The position numbers and the translations under genes are program-made. Positions 1 to 6,341 of a stretch of DNA of 10,692 bases are shown in pieces. Source of the DNA: an uncultured bacterium. GTDB lineage: Bacteria > Planctomycetota > Uabimicrobiia > Uabimicrobiales > JABWCH01. Location: the NCBI GenBank assembly GCA_938003875.1, contig CALKWO010000312.1:1-10692 (forward strand), read 5' to 3'. Within the stretch, counting starts at the first letter, position 1, and each line of letters begins with the position of its first letter. The notes under the pieces were generated by a model that saw nothing but the letters and a program-made list of their open reading frames with translations, was not told the origin of the DNA and searched no databases.

Positions 1-60
1 TATCGTTATCATCTTCATCATCAAAAAAAGATAATGATAACGATAAAGATAACGATAACG
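1..60. repeat. GATAAC-type hexanucleotide inverted repeat, cut by the window edge
   Basis: Positions 1-22 read as GTTATC-type DNA and positions 30-60 as its complement, GATAAC/GATAAAG units with a period near 6 bp, separated by an A-run. The best pairing is 1-16 against 30-45, with 14 of 16 positions complementary. The left arm probably continues outside the window. It has the same unit as the larger hairpin at 236-325. No open reading frame or RNA gene is visible here. The function is unknown. The structure is directly visible. Confidence 0.75.
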
Positions 61-124
61 AAAAAGAATTAAATGCAATTTTCGCTATAAGTCATTGCTA
101 GCCAATATGTGGAATTTAACATTG

Positions 125-352
125 TCACCTTAGATGTGGACTTTCGATGTTTTTTTTAAAACCCTTAGCTATATTTTATAAGGCTTAGAAAATTTTTTCA
201 TGGTCTTAATTTTAGATAGAGTATGTTAAAATTCATCGTTATCGTTATCCTTATCCTTATCGTTATCCTGTTAGCATAAAAAAAATAGCCTTCGATAACG
301 ATAAAGAGAAAGATAATGATAACGACAAAAATATCGAAAGTTCACCTTAGAT
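125..352. mobile_element. Possible MITE-like element with 11-bp direct repeats
   Basis: The 11-mer TCACCTTAGAT occurs at 125-135 and again at 342-352. Just inside the copies lie near-terminal inverted repeats: 140-154 (ACTTTCGATGTTTTT) against 327-341, with 14 of 15 positions complementary. The right inverted repeat abuts its direct repeat. The left one is offset by four bases (GTGG). The interior has no coding capacity and holds the hairpin at 236-325. An element of about 206 bp between target-site-like duplications and imperfect terminal repeats fits a non-autonomous transposable element. Duplications of this length occur in IS4-type families, but no transposase or related element is visible, so the mobile-element reading is inference. 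Confidence 0.4.
236..325. repeat. Long hairpin of GATAAC/GATAAG hexamers
   Basis: The left arm at 236-267 is made of 6-bp units (TCGTTA, TCCTTA). It pairs with 294-325 at 28 of 32 positions around a 26-base loop. The arms could fold as a strong stem in RNA of either strand or extrude as a cruciform. It lies inside the possible element at 125-352 and about 120 bp beyond the 3' end of the minus-strand operon. It has no gene and no associated T-run of terminator type. The function is unknown. Confidence 0.8.
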
Positions 353-392
353 AAGATATATGATAAGCAATAATTACTTTTATAGCATTAGA

Positions 393-428
393 TTGTAGGC
401 GCAGGGTTGCGCAACCCTGCGCCTACAA
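393..428. repeat. Perfect 36-bp loop-less palindrome, possible terminator
   Basis: Positions 393-428 equal their own reverse complement exactly, centred between 410 and 411 on TTGCGCAA, with G+C-rich arms (TTGTAGGCGCAGGG). The element begins 18 bases past the stop codon of the minus-strand molybdenum-subunit gene, the usual place for a transcript-end hairpin. No clear T-run follows on the minus strand, so intrinsic termination is uncertain. Similar G+C-rich palindromes beginning TTGTAGG recur between genes in many environmental bacterial genomes, from memory. A dispersed repeat that also protects the mRNA 3' end is therefore plausible. Confidence 0.8.
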
Positions 429-446
429 ATCTATGTGCAATTATGC

Positions 447-3293
447 TTAAATTCCTTCGGATAGTGCCTGCCAAACTTTTTGGGGAGTAAAGGGAATTTG
501 TCTGATGCGGACACCTGTAGCATTGAAAATCGCGCTTCCTATGGCAGGTGCAACGCCATCCTTGGGGATCTCGCCAGCAGCTTTAGCACCGAATGGGCCT
601 GTTTTTTCTACTGTCTGTACTAGAACGACTTCCATTTCAGGCATCTCGTTTGCCTGATAGATTTTATAGGGACCCAATTCTGGATTGAGCATTTTTCCCT
701 TTTCATCGTAAACCATTTCTTCGCAATGACCATACCCTAGTGCCTGCACCATTCCTCCTTCGATCTGCCCTGTTGCAGTGAGCGGATTGATGGCAACACC
801 ACAATCTACGACCATCAGAAGTTTTTTTACAGTGACCTGCCCTGTTTGCGTATCGACCTCGACCTCAGCGAACTGCGCACCAAAAGGTGGAGGGGAATCT
901 ACTGCAACAAAGGAAGCCACACCCATAATCTGATGCTGGTTGCATTCATGCAAAGAATGCAAGGCAATTTTTTCTAAGGAAACAGATCTGCCATCAGGCG
1001 CGATTGCCTGTCGATTTTTCAGGGATATATCCTTAGGATGGGAAATTCCTAAGAGAAGAGCAGCTCTTTCCTGGATTTGCACTTTTACTTTTTCTGCGGC
1101 TGCTTTTACGGCATTTCCAGAGACATAGGTCGTGCTAGAAGCATAGGCACCCGTATCAAAAGGAGTCATGTCTGTATCGCTGGAATAGACCAGAATGTCT
1201 TCCGTTGGCACACCTAAAACTTCAGCAGCGATCTGGGCTAAAATCGTATCAGAGCCTGTTCCTAAATCCGTTGCGCCCATCAATAAATTGAAAGAACCAT
1301 CATCGTTGATTTTTATGAAAGCTCCTCCCATATCCAGCCCAGGAATGGCACTTCCATGCATGCAAAGAGCTAGCCCAAGACCTCGTTTCAGATAGGGCTT
1401 TCCTGGAATATTTTTCCAGTCTGCATCATACCTTTTGCTCCATTGGATTTTTTTCATGCCTTCCTCAATGCATCTTTCCAAAGCACAAGATTGGATGATG
1501 GGTATAACGGCATCTGGATTATCTCTTTCACCTAAATGCGGTGCTATATCCAGAGGGTCACCCGATTTGACACAGTTTTTACGCTTGAACTCTACCACTT
1601 CCATCCCTAAAGCATGGGCGATTTCTTCCATGTGGCCTTCCAACGCAAAAATAGCTTGAGGGCCACCATATCCACGATAGGCACCAGGCACGGGAATGTT
1701 GGTGTAAATGACCTTGCAATCGAATTCTTTATTAGGGCAGTTATAAGTACTCAGGCCACGAAGACCTGTAACGGTTTGCACAGTAAGACCATGAGTTGCA
1801 TAGGCTCCTGTATTGCCAAGTACGGTCATCTTCTGAGAAACCAGCTTGCCCTCTTTCGTCACTCCTGTTTTATAAGTAATGGTTTGCGGATGCCTGCTTC
1901 GACTGGACATAAATTCTTCTGCCCTTGTAAGCTCCAATCGTACAGGTTTTCCTGTGGCTATGGTCAGATGGCCGACGATGTCTTCCAGAAGCATTTCCTG
2001 CTTTACCCCAAATCCGCCGCCGATTCTGGGTTTGATAACACGAATTCTCTTTACAGGGAGTCCTAACAAAGGTGCCACCATGCGTCTGACATGGAAAGGA
2101 ACCTGTGTTGATGTACGTATTACAAGCCGTTCATCCTCGTCCCAGTAAGAAATAGCAATGTGGGGTTCAATAGGACATTGCTGAACCTGATGTACCCTAT
2201 AGGTATGTTCGAAAACAAAGTCTGCCTGGCTAAATCCTTTTTCCACATCACCGCTCCTGGCATGAATGTGATGGCTTATATTATGGGCAGCATCATAAGC
2301 ATCTGCCATATCTGGTTCATCATGGATCACAGGAGCACCAGGTTTCAAGGCTTCATTTTCATCAAAAACAGCAGGTAAAAGCTCGTATTTTACTTCGATC
2401 AGTTTCATGGCTTCCTGGGCGATTTCTAAAGTATCGGCAGCAATCGCTGCAACTCTGTCGCCTACAAATCGTACTTTGTTATCAAAGCTAACCTGGTCAT
2501 AAGGCTTGGGATTAGGATAGGATTGTCCTCCTGAAGCATACCGTACTCTCGGTATATTTTTGTAATGAATGACAGCCCTTACTCCTGGATATGCTTTGGC
2601 CTTGCTATCATCGATGTCTAAAATGCGGGCATGAGCATGAGGGCTTGTCAACAGTTTAGCGTACAATAGCCCTTTTATTGCAATATCATCTACGAAAGCA
2701 GGATTTCCTTTCGCTAGCTTGAGACCATCTACTTTTTTTTCAGGGCGATTCACGATTTCTCTTTGCGACACGAAAGAAGTTGCTTCATCGTCTGCGCTTA
2801 TAAGATTCGTAGTTGTGGTATCTTTTGATTTTTCCCCTCGCATGATCGCAGCAGCATCCAAAATTGCACTGACAATCTTGACATATCCTGTCTCTCTATC
2901 TAAGATCCCCGCAATGGCTTCTCTTACTTCGCTTTCTGTTGGAGCGGGGTTTCTCTGCAAAAGGCCTTTGGCTGCTAAAATAGTGGCAGGAGTAGAATAA
3001 CCAGATTGGATTGCTCCATGTCTTATAAAAGCTTCCTGAATGGGATGTAAAGCAGTGCTTTTGGAAAGCCCTTCTATGGTTTCTATGATCGCTCCATCTG
3101 CCTGGTAAGCAAGAAGGATATCCGAATTGACCATCTTTCCATTTATCAAAATGGCACTTGCTCCTGTTTCTCCACTATCACTTCCATAACGTACGCTATA
3201 GTAACCTTCTCTTCTTAGTACACGCAAAAGGGTTTCCCAATGTTCGCAGGAAAAAACTTTTGCTTCATTATTTATGGTTACATGAATTTGCAT
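447..3293 (-). CDS. xdhD: XdhD-like molybdenum hydroxylase, Mo subunit with cysteine-free [2Fe-2S] domain
   Basis: A 948-residue cytoplasmic protein of the xanthine dehydrogenase/aldehyde oxidase family. It resembles E. coli XdhD (about 956 residues), the putative molybdenum subunit of selenate reductase. The N-terminal [2Fe-2S]-type region spans residues 1-150. All eight ligand cysteines are replaced there: S38, T43, S46, D58, S97, S100, D132 and E134. The a/b hammerhead domain follows at about 185-310, then the two molybdopterin-binding domains to the end. Cofactor motifs are visible: GGGFGVKQ at 425-432, AYRGYGGPQ at 538-546, DTGAYASSTTYVSG at 713-726 and GAKAAGEI at 902-909, with E908 as the expected catalytic Glu. 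The substrate cannot be read from sequence; xanthine-like compounds and selenate are both associated with the group. The start at 3293 has GGAG at 3301-3304, inside the upstream gene, with which it overlaps by 26 nt. By eye the gene is richer in G+C than the plus-strand genes. The family is certain and the XdhD assignment is likely. Confidence 0.88.
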   Translation of the reverse strand: MQIHVTINNEAKVFSCEHWETLLRVLRREGYYSVRYGSDSGETGASAILINGKMVNSDILLAYQADGAIIETIEGLSKSTALHPIQEAFIRHGAIQSGYSTPATILAAKGLLQRNPAPTESEVREAIAGILDRETGYVKIVSAILDAAAIMRGEKSKDTTTTNLISADDEATSFVSQREIVNRPEKKVDGLKLAKGNPAFVDDIAIKGLLYAKLLTSPHAHARILDIDDSKAKAYPGVRAVIHYKNIPRVRYASGGQSYPNPKPYDQVSFDNKVRFVGDRVAAIAADTLEIAQEAMKLIEVKYELLPAVFDENEALKPGAPVIHDEPDMADAYDAAHNISHHIHARSGDVEKGFSQADFVFEHTYRVHQVQQCPIEPHIAISYWDEDERLVIRTSTQVPFHVRRMVAPLLGLPVKRIRVIKPRIGGGFGVKQEMLLEDIVGHLTIATGKPVRLELTRAEEFMSSRSRHPQTITYKTGVTKEGKLVSQKMTVLGNTGAYATHGLTVQTVTGLRGLSTYNCPNKEFDCKVIYTNIPVPGAYRGYGGPQAIFALEGHMEEIAHALGMEVVEFKRKNCVKSGDPLDIAPHLGERDNPDAVIPIIQSCALERCIEEGMKKIQWSKRYDADWKNIPGKPYLKRGLGLALCMHGSAIPGLDMGGAFIKINDDGSFNLLMGATDLGTGSDTILAQIAAEVLGVPTEDILVYSSDTDMTPFDTGAYASSTTYVSGNAVKAAAEKVKVQIQERAALLLGISHPKDISLKNRQAIAPDGRSVSLEKIALHSLHECNQHQIMGVASFVAVDSPPPFGAQFAEVEVDTQTGQVTVKKLLMVVDCGVAINPLTATGQIEGGMVQALGYGHCEEMVYDEKGKMLNPELGPYKIYQANEMPEMEVVLVQTVEKTGPFGAKAAGEIPKDGVAPAIGSAIFNATGVRIRQIPFTPQKVWQALSEGI

Positions 3294-4029
3294 TGTTTTT
3301 CTCCAATTGACTGATTACTCTTTCTCTTAGAATCTTTGCCAGATATAGACGATATTTTCTGGATCCGAGGAAGTTTTCCATAGCTTCAAAAGTATCCAGG
3401 CTATCTTTTTCCAGGATTAAAGGATTTTGGGCTAAACCGCAGAAAGCAAGACAGATTCTTCCATCGTCGGACTTACTGCCTACAACAGAAACAATAGGCC
3501 TATCAAAAGGAGTGCGGGATACTCTTTCCCATGCCATACAGCCATGATTCAGAATGGAAACAGCAGTGATGATTCCTTTTTCTGGAAATGGGCTTGCCAA
3601 AAATTTTGCCAGACTAACAAGCTCTTCGCCTTTTTGAGTCGCCAGAAGAATCTGTGCATCCAGGGTGAGAAAACATGCCAGAAGCTCGCTTTCTGTGCTT
3701 CCGACGACAATTGTACCGCCTAGCGTTGCCTGATTCCGTATGATCTGGTTATATTCTTGTAAGGCACATTGCTTTACAATTTTTGGAATCGAAGGGTCTT
3801 CGGTGAGCGTTTGCAAAGGAAGCATGGCACCGAGCCAGAGTCGATCTCCCTGCACTTTGATTTTATGAAAGCCTAATTTTTGAATGTCTACGATTTCTTT
3901 TACCTTTTTTTCTTGCAATCTAGGAACAAGGTATGTTCCGCCTGCCAATATAAAGCTGCCTGGACGATTCAATAAAGCCAATGCATCCGAAAGGCTTTGA
4001 GGACGATGGTATTCTTTGAAATACGTCAT
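3268..4029 (-). CDS. ygfM: FAD-binding subunit of molybdenum hydroxylase, YgfM-like
   Basis: A 253-residue protein of the FAD-binding subunit family (CoxM/XdhB/YgfM type). It would hold FAD and pass electrons from the molybdenum subunit encoded by the overlapping gene downstream. Family motifs are ILAGGTYLVPRL at residues 27-38, which sits in the first FAD-pyrophosphate loop, and IRNQATLGGTIV at 97-108, the second flavin contact. The usual C-terminal CO dehydrogenase flavoprotein region follows from about residue 165. The start at 4029 was chosen because AGGAG lies seven bases upstream (4037-4041) and the product then begins MTYFKEYHRPQSL, the normal family start. An in-frame ATG at 4089 would add 20 basic residues and run into an intergenic repeat. 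The length is slightly below the usual 260-290. Family membership is secure. The YgfM assignment rests on the XdhD-like partner. Confidence 0.85.
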   Translation of the reverse strand: MTYFKEYHRPQSLSDALALLNRPGSFILAGGTYLVPRLQEKKVKEIVDIQKLGFHKIKVQGDRLWLGAMLPLQTLTEDPSIPKIVKQCALQEYNQIIRNQATLGGTIVVGSTESELLACFLTLDAQILLATQKGEELVSLAKFLASPFPEKGIITAVSILNHGCMAWERVSRTPFDRPIVSVVGSKSDDGRICLAFCGLAQNPLILEKDSLDTFEAMENFLGSRKYRLYLAKILRERVISQLEKNNANSCNHK

Positions 4030-4036
4030 AAAAATT

Positions 4037-4041
4037 CTCCT
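4037..4041 (-). promoter_or_regulatory. Ribosome binding site fixing the FAD-subunit start
   Basis: On the minus strand this reads AGGAG, seven bases before ATG at 4029. No comparable site precedes the in-frame ATG at 4089, so this site decides the start. Confidence 0.75.
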
Positions 4042-4088
4042 AATGCTCTTTTTCCTATCTCGGACAAGCCGAAGCCAAAAAGGTATCA

Positions 4089-4176
4089 ATCACGAATGAC
4101 ACGAATATACAAATTACGCGAATGAAATTTTTATAAAAACTATTCGTGCCATTCGACCATTCGTCTTATTCGTGAT
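4089..4176. repeat. Imperfect inverted repeat of ACGAAT/ATTCGT units
   Basis: The outer 9 bp (ATCACGAAT and ATTCGTGAT) are perfectly inverted. Inside, the left half has ACGAAT-type units at 4092, 4101 and 4118. The right half has ATTCGT-type units at 4142, 4151, 4159 and 4168, spaced 8-9 bp apart. A weaker match continues outward to GCCGAA at about 4070 and TTCGGC at about 4192. It lies in the 337-bp gap between the divergent operons. ACGAAT-rich palindromes of this kind recur in unrelated environmental genomes, from memory. It could be a dispersed palindromic repeat or a multi-site operator between divergent promoters. Confidence 0.75.
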
Positions 4177-4208
4177 AAAAATCTTTGCTTTTTCGGCAAA
4201 CATCTAAC

Positions 4209-4254
4209 TTCTTAGTTTCTACAGCTTCTAACTAAGAAACGCAGGTTTTTTTTT
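4209..4254 (+). other. Small hairpin followed by a T-run upstream of murD
   Basis: TTCTTAGTT at 4209-4217 is exactly complementary to AACTAAGAA at 4230-4238, with a 12-base loop. A run of nine T follows at 4246-4254. The stem is A+T-rich, and the T-run starts seven bases after it. This could be a weak terminator for plus-strand transcripts entering the gap, an attenuator if the murD promoter lies upstream, or a protein-binding palindrome. The function is not established. Confidence 0.4.
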
Positions 4255-4278
4255 AAAAATAGCATATTTTCTGGAAAA

Positions 4279-4307
4279 TTGCTAAAAAAAATCTATATTT
4301 ATGTTAT
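4279..4307 (+). promoter_or_regulatory. Weak candidate sigma-70 promoter for the murD cluster
   Basis: TTGCTA at 4279-4284 and TGTTAT at 4302-4307 are separated by 17 bases, and about 60 bases remain before the murD start. Both boxes match the consensus only partly (4 of 6 each) and the region is very A+T-rich, so chance matches are likely. It is recorded as the best candidate in the gap. The minus-strand operon has no clear equivalent. Confidence 0.25.
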
Positions 4308-4350
4308 AGGATTTGTTTTGATAGAAGTCAAAAATTTTCTTTATATCTTT

Positions 4351-4358
4351 AAGGAAGG
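4351..4358 (+). promoter_or_regulatory. Ribosome binding site fixing the murD start
   Basis: AAGGAAGG lies eight bases before ATG at 4367. The in-frame GTG at 4358 overlaps this site and so cannot be the start. Confidence 0.8.
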
Positions 4359-4366
4359 TGTTTGCT

Positions 4367-5722
4367 ATGAGTTTTGCCAATAAAAAAGTTGTTGTGATGG
4401 GACTTGGTCTCTTTGGCGGTGGTGTTGGTGTGAGCAAATATTTTGCTTCTCAGGGAGCCAGAGTTCTGGTTACAGATTTAAGAGCGCAGTCCCAATTACA
4501 AGAATCTCTGGAAGCACTGAAAGACTATCCCATAGAATTTCGATTAGGCAAGCATTGCGAAGAAGACTTTCTGGATGCTGATCTGGTTATAGTAAATCCT
4601 GGAGTACCAGACACTTCACCTTTTTTACAGCTTATACAATCTCGAAACATTCCTATGGATACAGAAATTCATATTTTTATGAGCCAGGTAAAGGCCCCTA
4701 TTGTCGGCGTTACGGGTAGCAACGGTAAAAGCACCACTACTGCTATGATTGAGCATATACTCAAGACAGCGGGTTATCGAACCTGGCTGGGAGGAAATAT
4801 TGGATGCTCTCTTCTGGAGCAATTGCCTGAAATTCAGGCAGAACATAGAGTGATATTGGAACTTTCCAGTTTCCAATTAGAAAGAATCCAGAATATTTCC
4901 CCGCATATTTCTGTGATTACCAATCTCACGCCAAACCACCTGGATCGCCATAAAACTATGGAAAATTATGGAAAAGCGAAGCAAAACATTCTAAGATACC
5001 AAAAAGAACGCGATTTTTGCATCTTGAATGGAAAGGATTTAGAGGTAAGAAGCTGGCATTCTATAACACCTGCTCAGCCTATGATTTTCGGCAGCATGGA
5101 GGGGGATGTTTTTATCCAGGATGAATGGATGATCGCCAGGATGCAAGACAAGAGAATACCCATTATGCAAGTTGGCGAAATTTCCTTGCCAGGGAAAGTC
5201 AATCAAGAAAACGCTATGGCCGCTGCTTGTGTTGGTATTGCGCAAGGAGTTCCCCTGGAAACCATCGCGCAGGCTCTAAAAACATTTACTGGGCTTCCTC
5301 ATCGTTTACAGTTCCTGGGGATAAAGGCAGGGAGAAAAATTTATGAAGATTCTGATGCAACCACTCCTGAATCTACAATCGCAGCCATAGAAACCCTGAC
5401 CCAGCCTATCGTTTTGCTAGCAGGAGGAAGCCATAAAGGTTTTTCTTATGAAAAATTAGGCAAAGCCATTGCAAAAAAAGTGAAAGTGGTTATTCTTATG
5501 GGGGAAACAGCTCCTATTATTGAACAAAGCATTCAGCCCAAAGAGAATATACAGATAATCCATGCCGAAAATATCGAAAAAGCCATTGAATATGCACGCA
5601 ATCTTTCTGCTGAAGGAGACAGTGTAGTTCTATCACCCGCTTCTGCAAGCTTCGGTATGTTCAGAAACTTTGTGGAAAGAGCAGAAATTTTTAAAAAGTT
5701 TATCAACCAATATTTTATTTAA
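4367..5722 (+). CDS. murD: UDP-N-acetylmuramoylalanine--D-glutamate ligase MurD
   Basis: MurD adds D-glutamate to UDP-MurNAc-L-Ala in the cytoplasm, using ATP, in peptidoglycan precursor synthesis. The 451 residues match the family length. The N-terminal UDP-binding Rossmann domain begins MGLGLFGGGVGVS (11-23). The central ATPase domain has the P-loop GVTGSNGKST (114-123), ELSSFQLE (165-172), NLTPNHLDRH (186-195) and K205 as the likely carbamylated Lys. The linker carries LPGKVNQENA (274-283), with Val where His is usual. The C-terminal domain has GLPHRL (309-314), DSDATTPEST (328-337), LAGGSHKG (351-358) and LSPASASFGMFRNF (422-435). The DSD replaces DSK, whose Lys contacts substrate in E. 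coli MurD. Other MurD proteins also vary there, so the protein is probably active. It is the first gene of a five-gene cluster and is divergent from the molybdenum hydroxylase operon. Confidence 0.95.
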   Translation: MSFANKKVVVMGLGLFGGGVGVSKYFASQGARVLVTDLRAQSQLQESLEALKDYPIEFRLGKHCEEDFLDADLVIVNPGVPDTSPFLQLIQSRNIPMDTEIHIFMSQVKAPIVGVTGSNGKSTTTAMIEHILKTAGYRTWLGGNIGCSLLEQLPEIQAEHRVILELSSFQLERIQNISPHISVITNLTPNHLDRHKTMENYGKAKQNILRYQKERDFCILNGKDLEVRSWHSITPAQPMIFGSMEGDVFIQDEWMIARMQDKRIPIMQVGEISLPGKVNQENAMAAACVGIAQGVPLETIAQALKTFTGLPHRLQFLGIKAGRKIYEDSDATTPESTIAAIETLTQPIVLLAGGSHKGFSYEKLGKAIAKKVKVVILMGETAPIIEQSIQPKENIQIIHAENIEKAIEYARNLSAEGDSVVLSPASASFGMFRNFVERAEIFKKFINQYFI

Positions 5723-5731
5723 GAGTTCGTT

Positions 5732-6340
5732 ATGAGCAATGAGCCTCAAATACCTGCGACTAAAATAGACCCAAAAGAAAAAGAAGAGCCTTTTGCCATT
5801 CTGGAAGACTTTGTAGAAGAACAAACACCCAAAGCTCTTTCTATTACAGAAAGAATAAAAAAAGAATTGCTGGAAAAAGAAAAAGAAAACCCTGAATTGA
5901 CAAGAGTAAAAAAGATTGCGCAGGAAGCCCAGATTGGACTGACAGAGAAAATCCGAAAAAAAATAGAAGAATCTTGTGAGGAAGATTCGGACGAATATGC
6001 CAAAAAGACTCGTGAGCAGCTTAGGGTCATGGCTGAACAGGCAAAAACAGGACTGACAGCAAAGATCAAAAAAATACTTACGCACCAGAGAATCATGACC
6101 ATGTCTAAGGCGAACCAGGAATGGGAACGCCTCAAAAAAATGGCTAGAGAGGCACAAATTAGCGTCACGGCTAAAATACAATCTCGATTTCTTCCTAAAA
6201 ATGCAGAGAGAAAAGAAGAAACCACAGAAACAGAAAAATCTGCCTCGTTCCTTTCTTGCCTTACTCTGGTTTTAGGAGTATTATTTCTAGGTATTTTTGT
6301 GGCTTTTTTAATAGAACAGTGGTTAGGGGGAAAATTTTAA
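5732..6340 (+). CDS. Tail-anchored protein with four internal Thr-containing repeats, function unknown
   Basis: I do not recognise a family. The 202-residue product is highly charged (Lys/Glu-rich) up to about residue 170. A single hydrophobic helix follows at about 172-194, then a short tail (EQWLGGKF), so it should be a tail-anchored inner-membrane protein with a cytoplasmic domain. The charged part contains four copies of a motif [SG]-[ILV]-T-[EA]-[KR]-I: SITERI (37-42), GLTEKI (69-74), GLTAKI (107-112) and SVTAKI (144-149). The last three are preceded by an alanine-rich stretch such as KKIAQEAQI or KKMAREAQI. Thr and the final Ile are invariant. Two repeat copies share the DNA word GGACTGACAG (5936 and 6050), which suggests duplication. 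The start is nine bases after the murD stop, with only a weak AAGAG site, and the next gene begins one base after its stop. Open frames on the other strand are shadows. Scaffold, adaptor or kinase substrate are all possible. Confidence 0.8.
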   Translation: MSNEPQIPATKIDPKEKEEPFAILEDFVEEQTPKALSITERIKKELLEKEKENPELTRVKKIAQEAQIGLTEKIRKKIEESCEEDSDEYAKKTREQLRVMAEQAKTGLTAKIKKILTHQRIMTMSKANQEWERLKKMAREAQISVTAKIQSRFLPKNAERKEETTETEKSASFLSCLTLVLGVLFLGIFVAFLIEQWLGGKF

Positions 6341-6341
6341 G

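Noticed and set aside
1..352. CRISPR array or iterons of a replication origin
   Set aside because: The units are 6-bp simple repeats in opposite orientations without unique spacers. No DnaA boxes, cas or rep genes are visible.
1614..2066. 150-codon plus-strand frame opposite xdhD
   Set aside because: It is a shadow of the conserved molybdopterin-binding domain, with no ribosome site and no recognisable protein features.
447..3293. Pseudogene status because of the missing Fe-S cysteines
   Set aside because: The reading frame is intact over 948 codons, the Mo-binding motifs and catalytic Glu908 are present, and the same loss is remembered for E. coli XdhD.
4030..4089. Longer FAD-subunit product starting at 4089
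   Set aside because: The extra 20 residues are basic and unlike the family start, no ribosome site precedes 4089, and AGGAG precedes 4029 at ideal spacing.
4358..4366. GTG start for murD
   Set aside because: The GTG lies within the AAGGAAGG ribosome site itself. ATG 4367 has correct spacing.
5633..6225. Two long minus-strand open frames (182 and 159 codons) over the repeat protein
   Set aside because: Their Phe/Ser/Cys-rich products are what reverse frames of Lys/Glu-rich coding give. They have no ribosome site and overlap a well-placed plus-strand gene.
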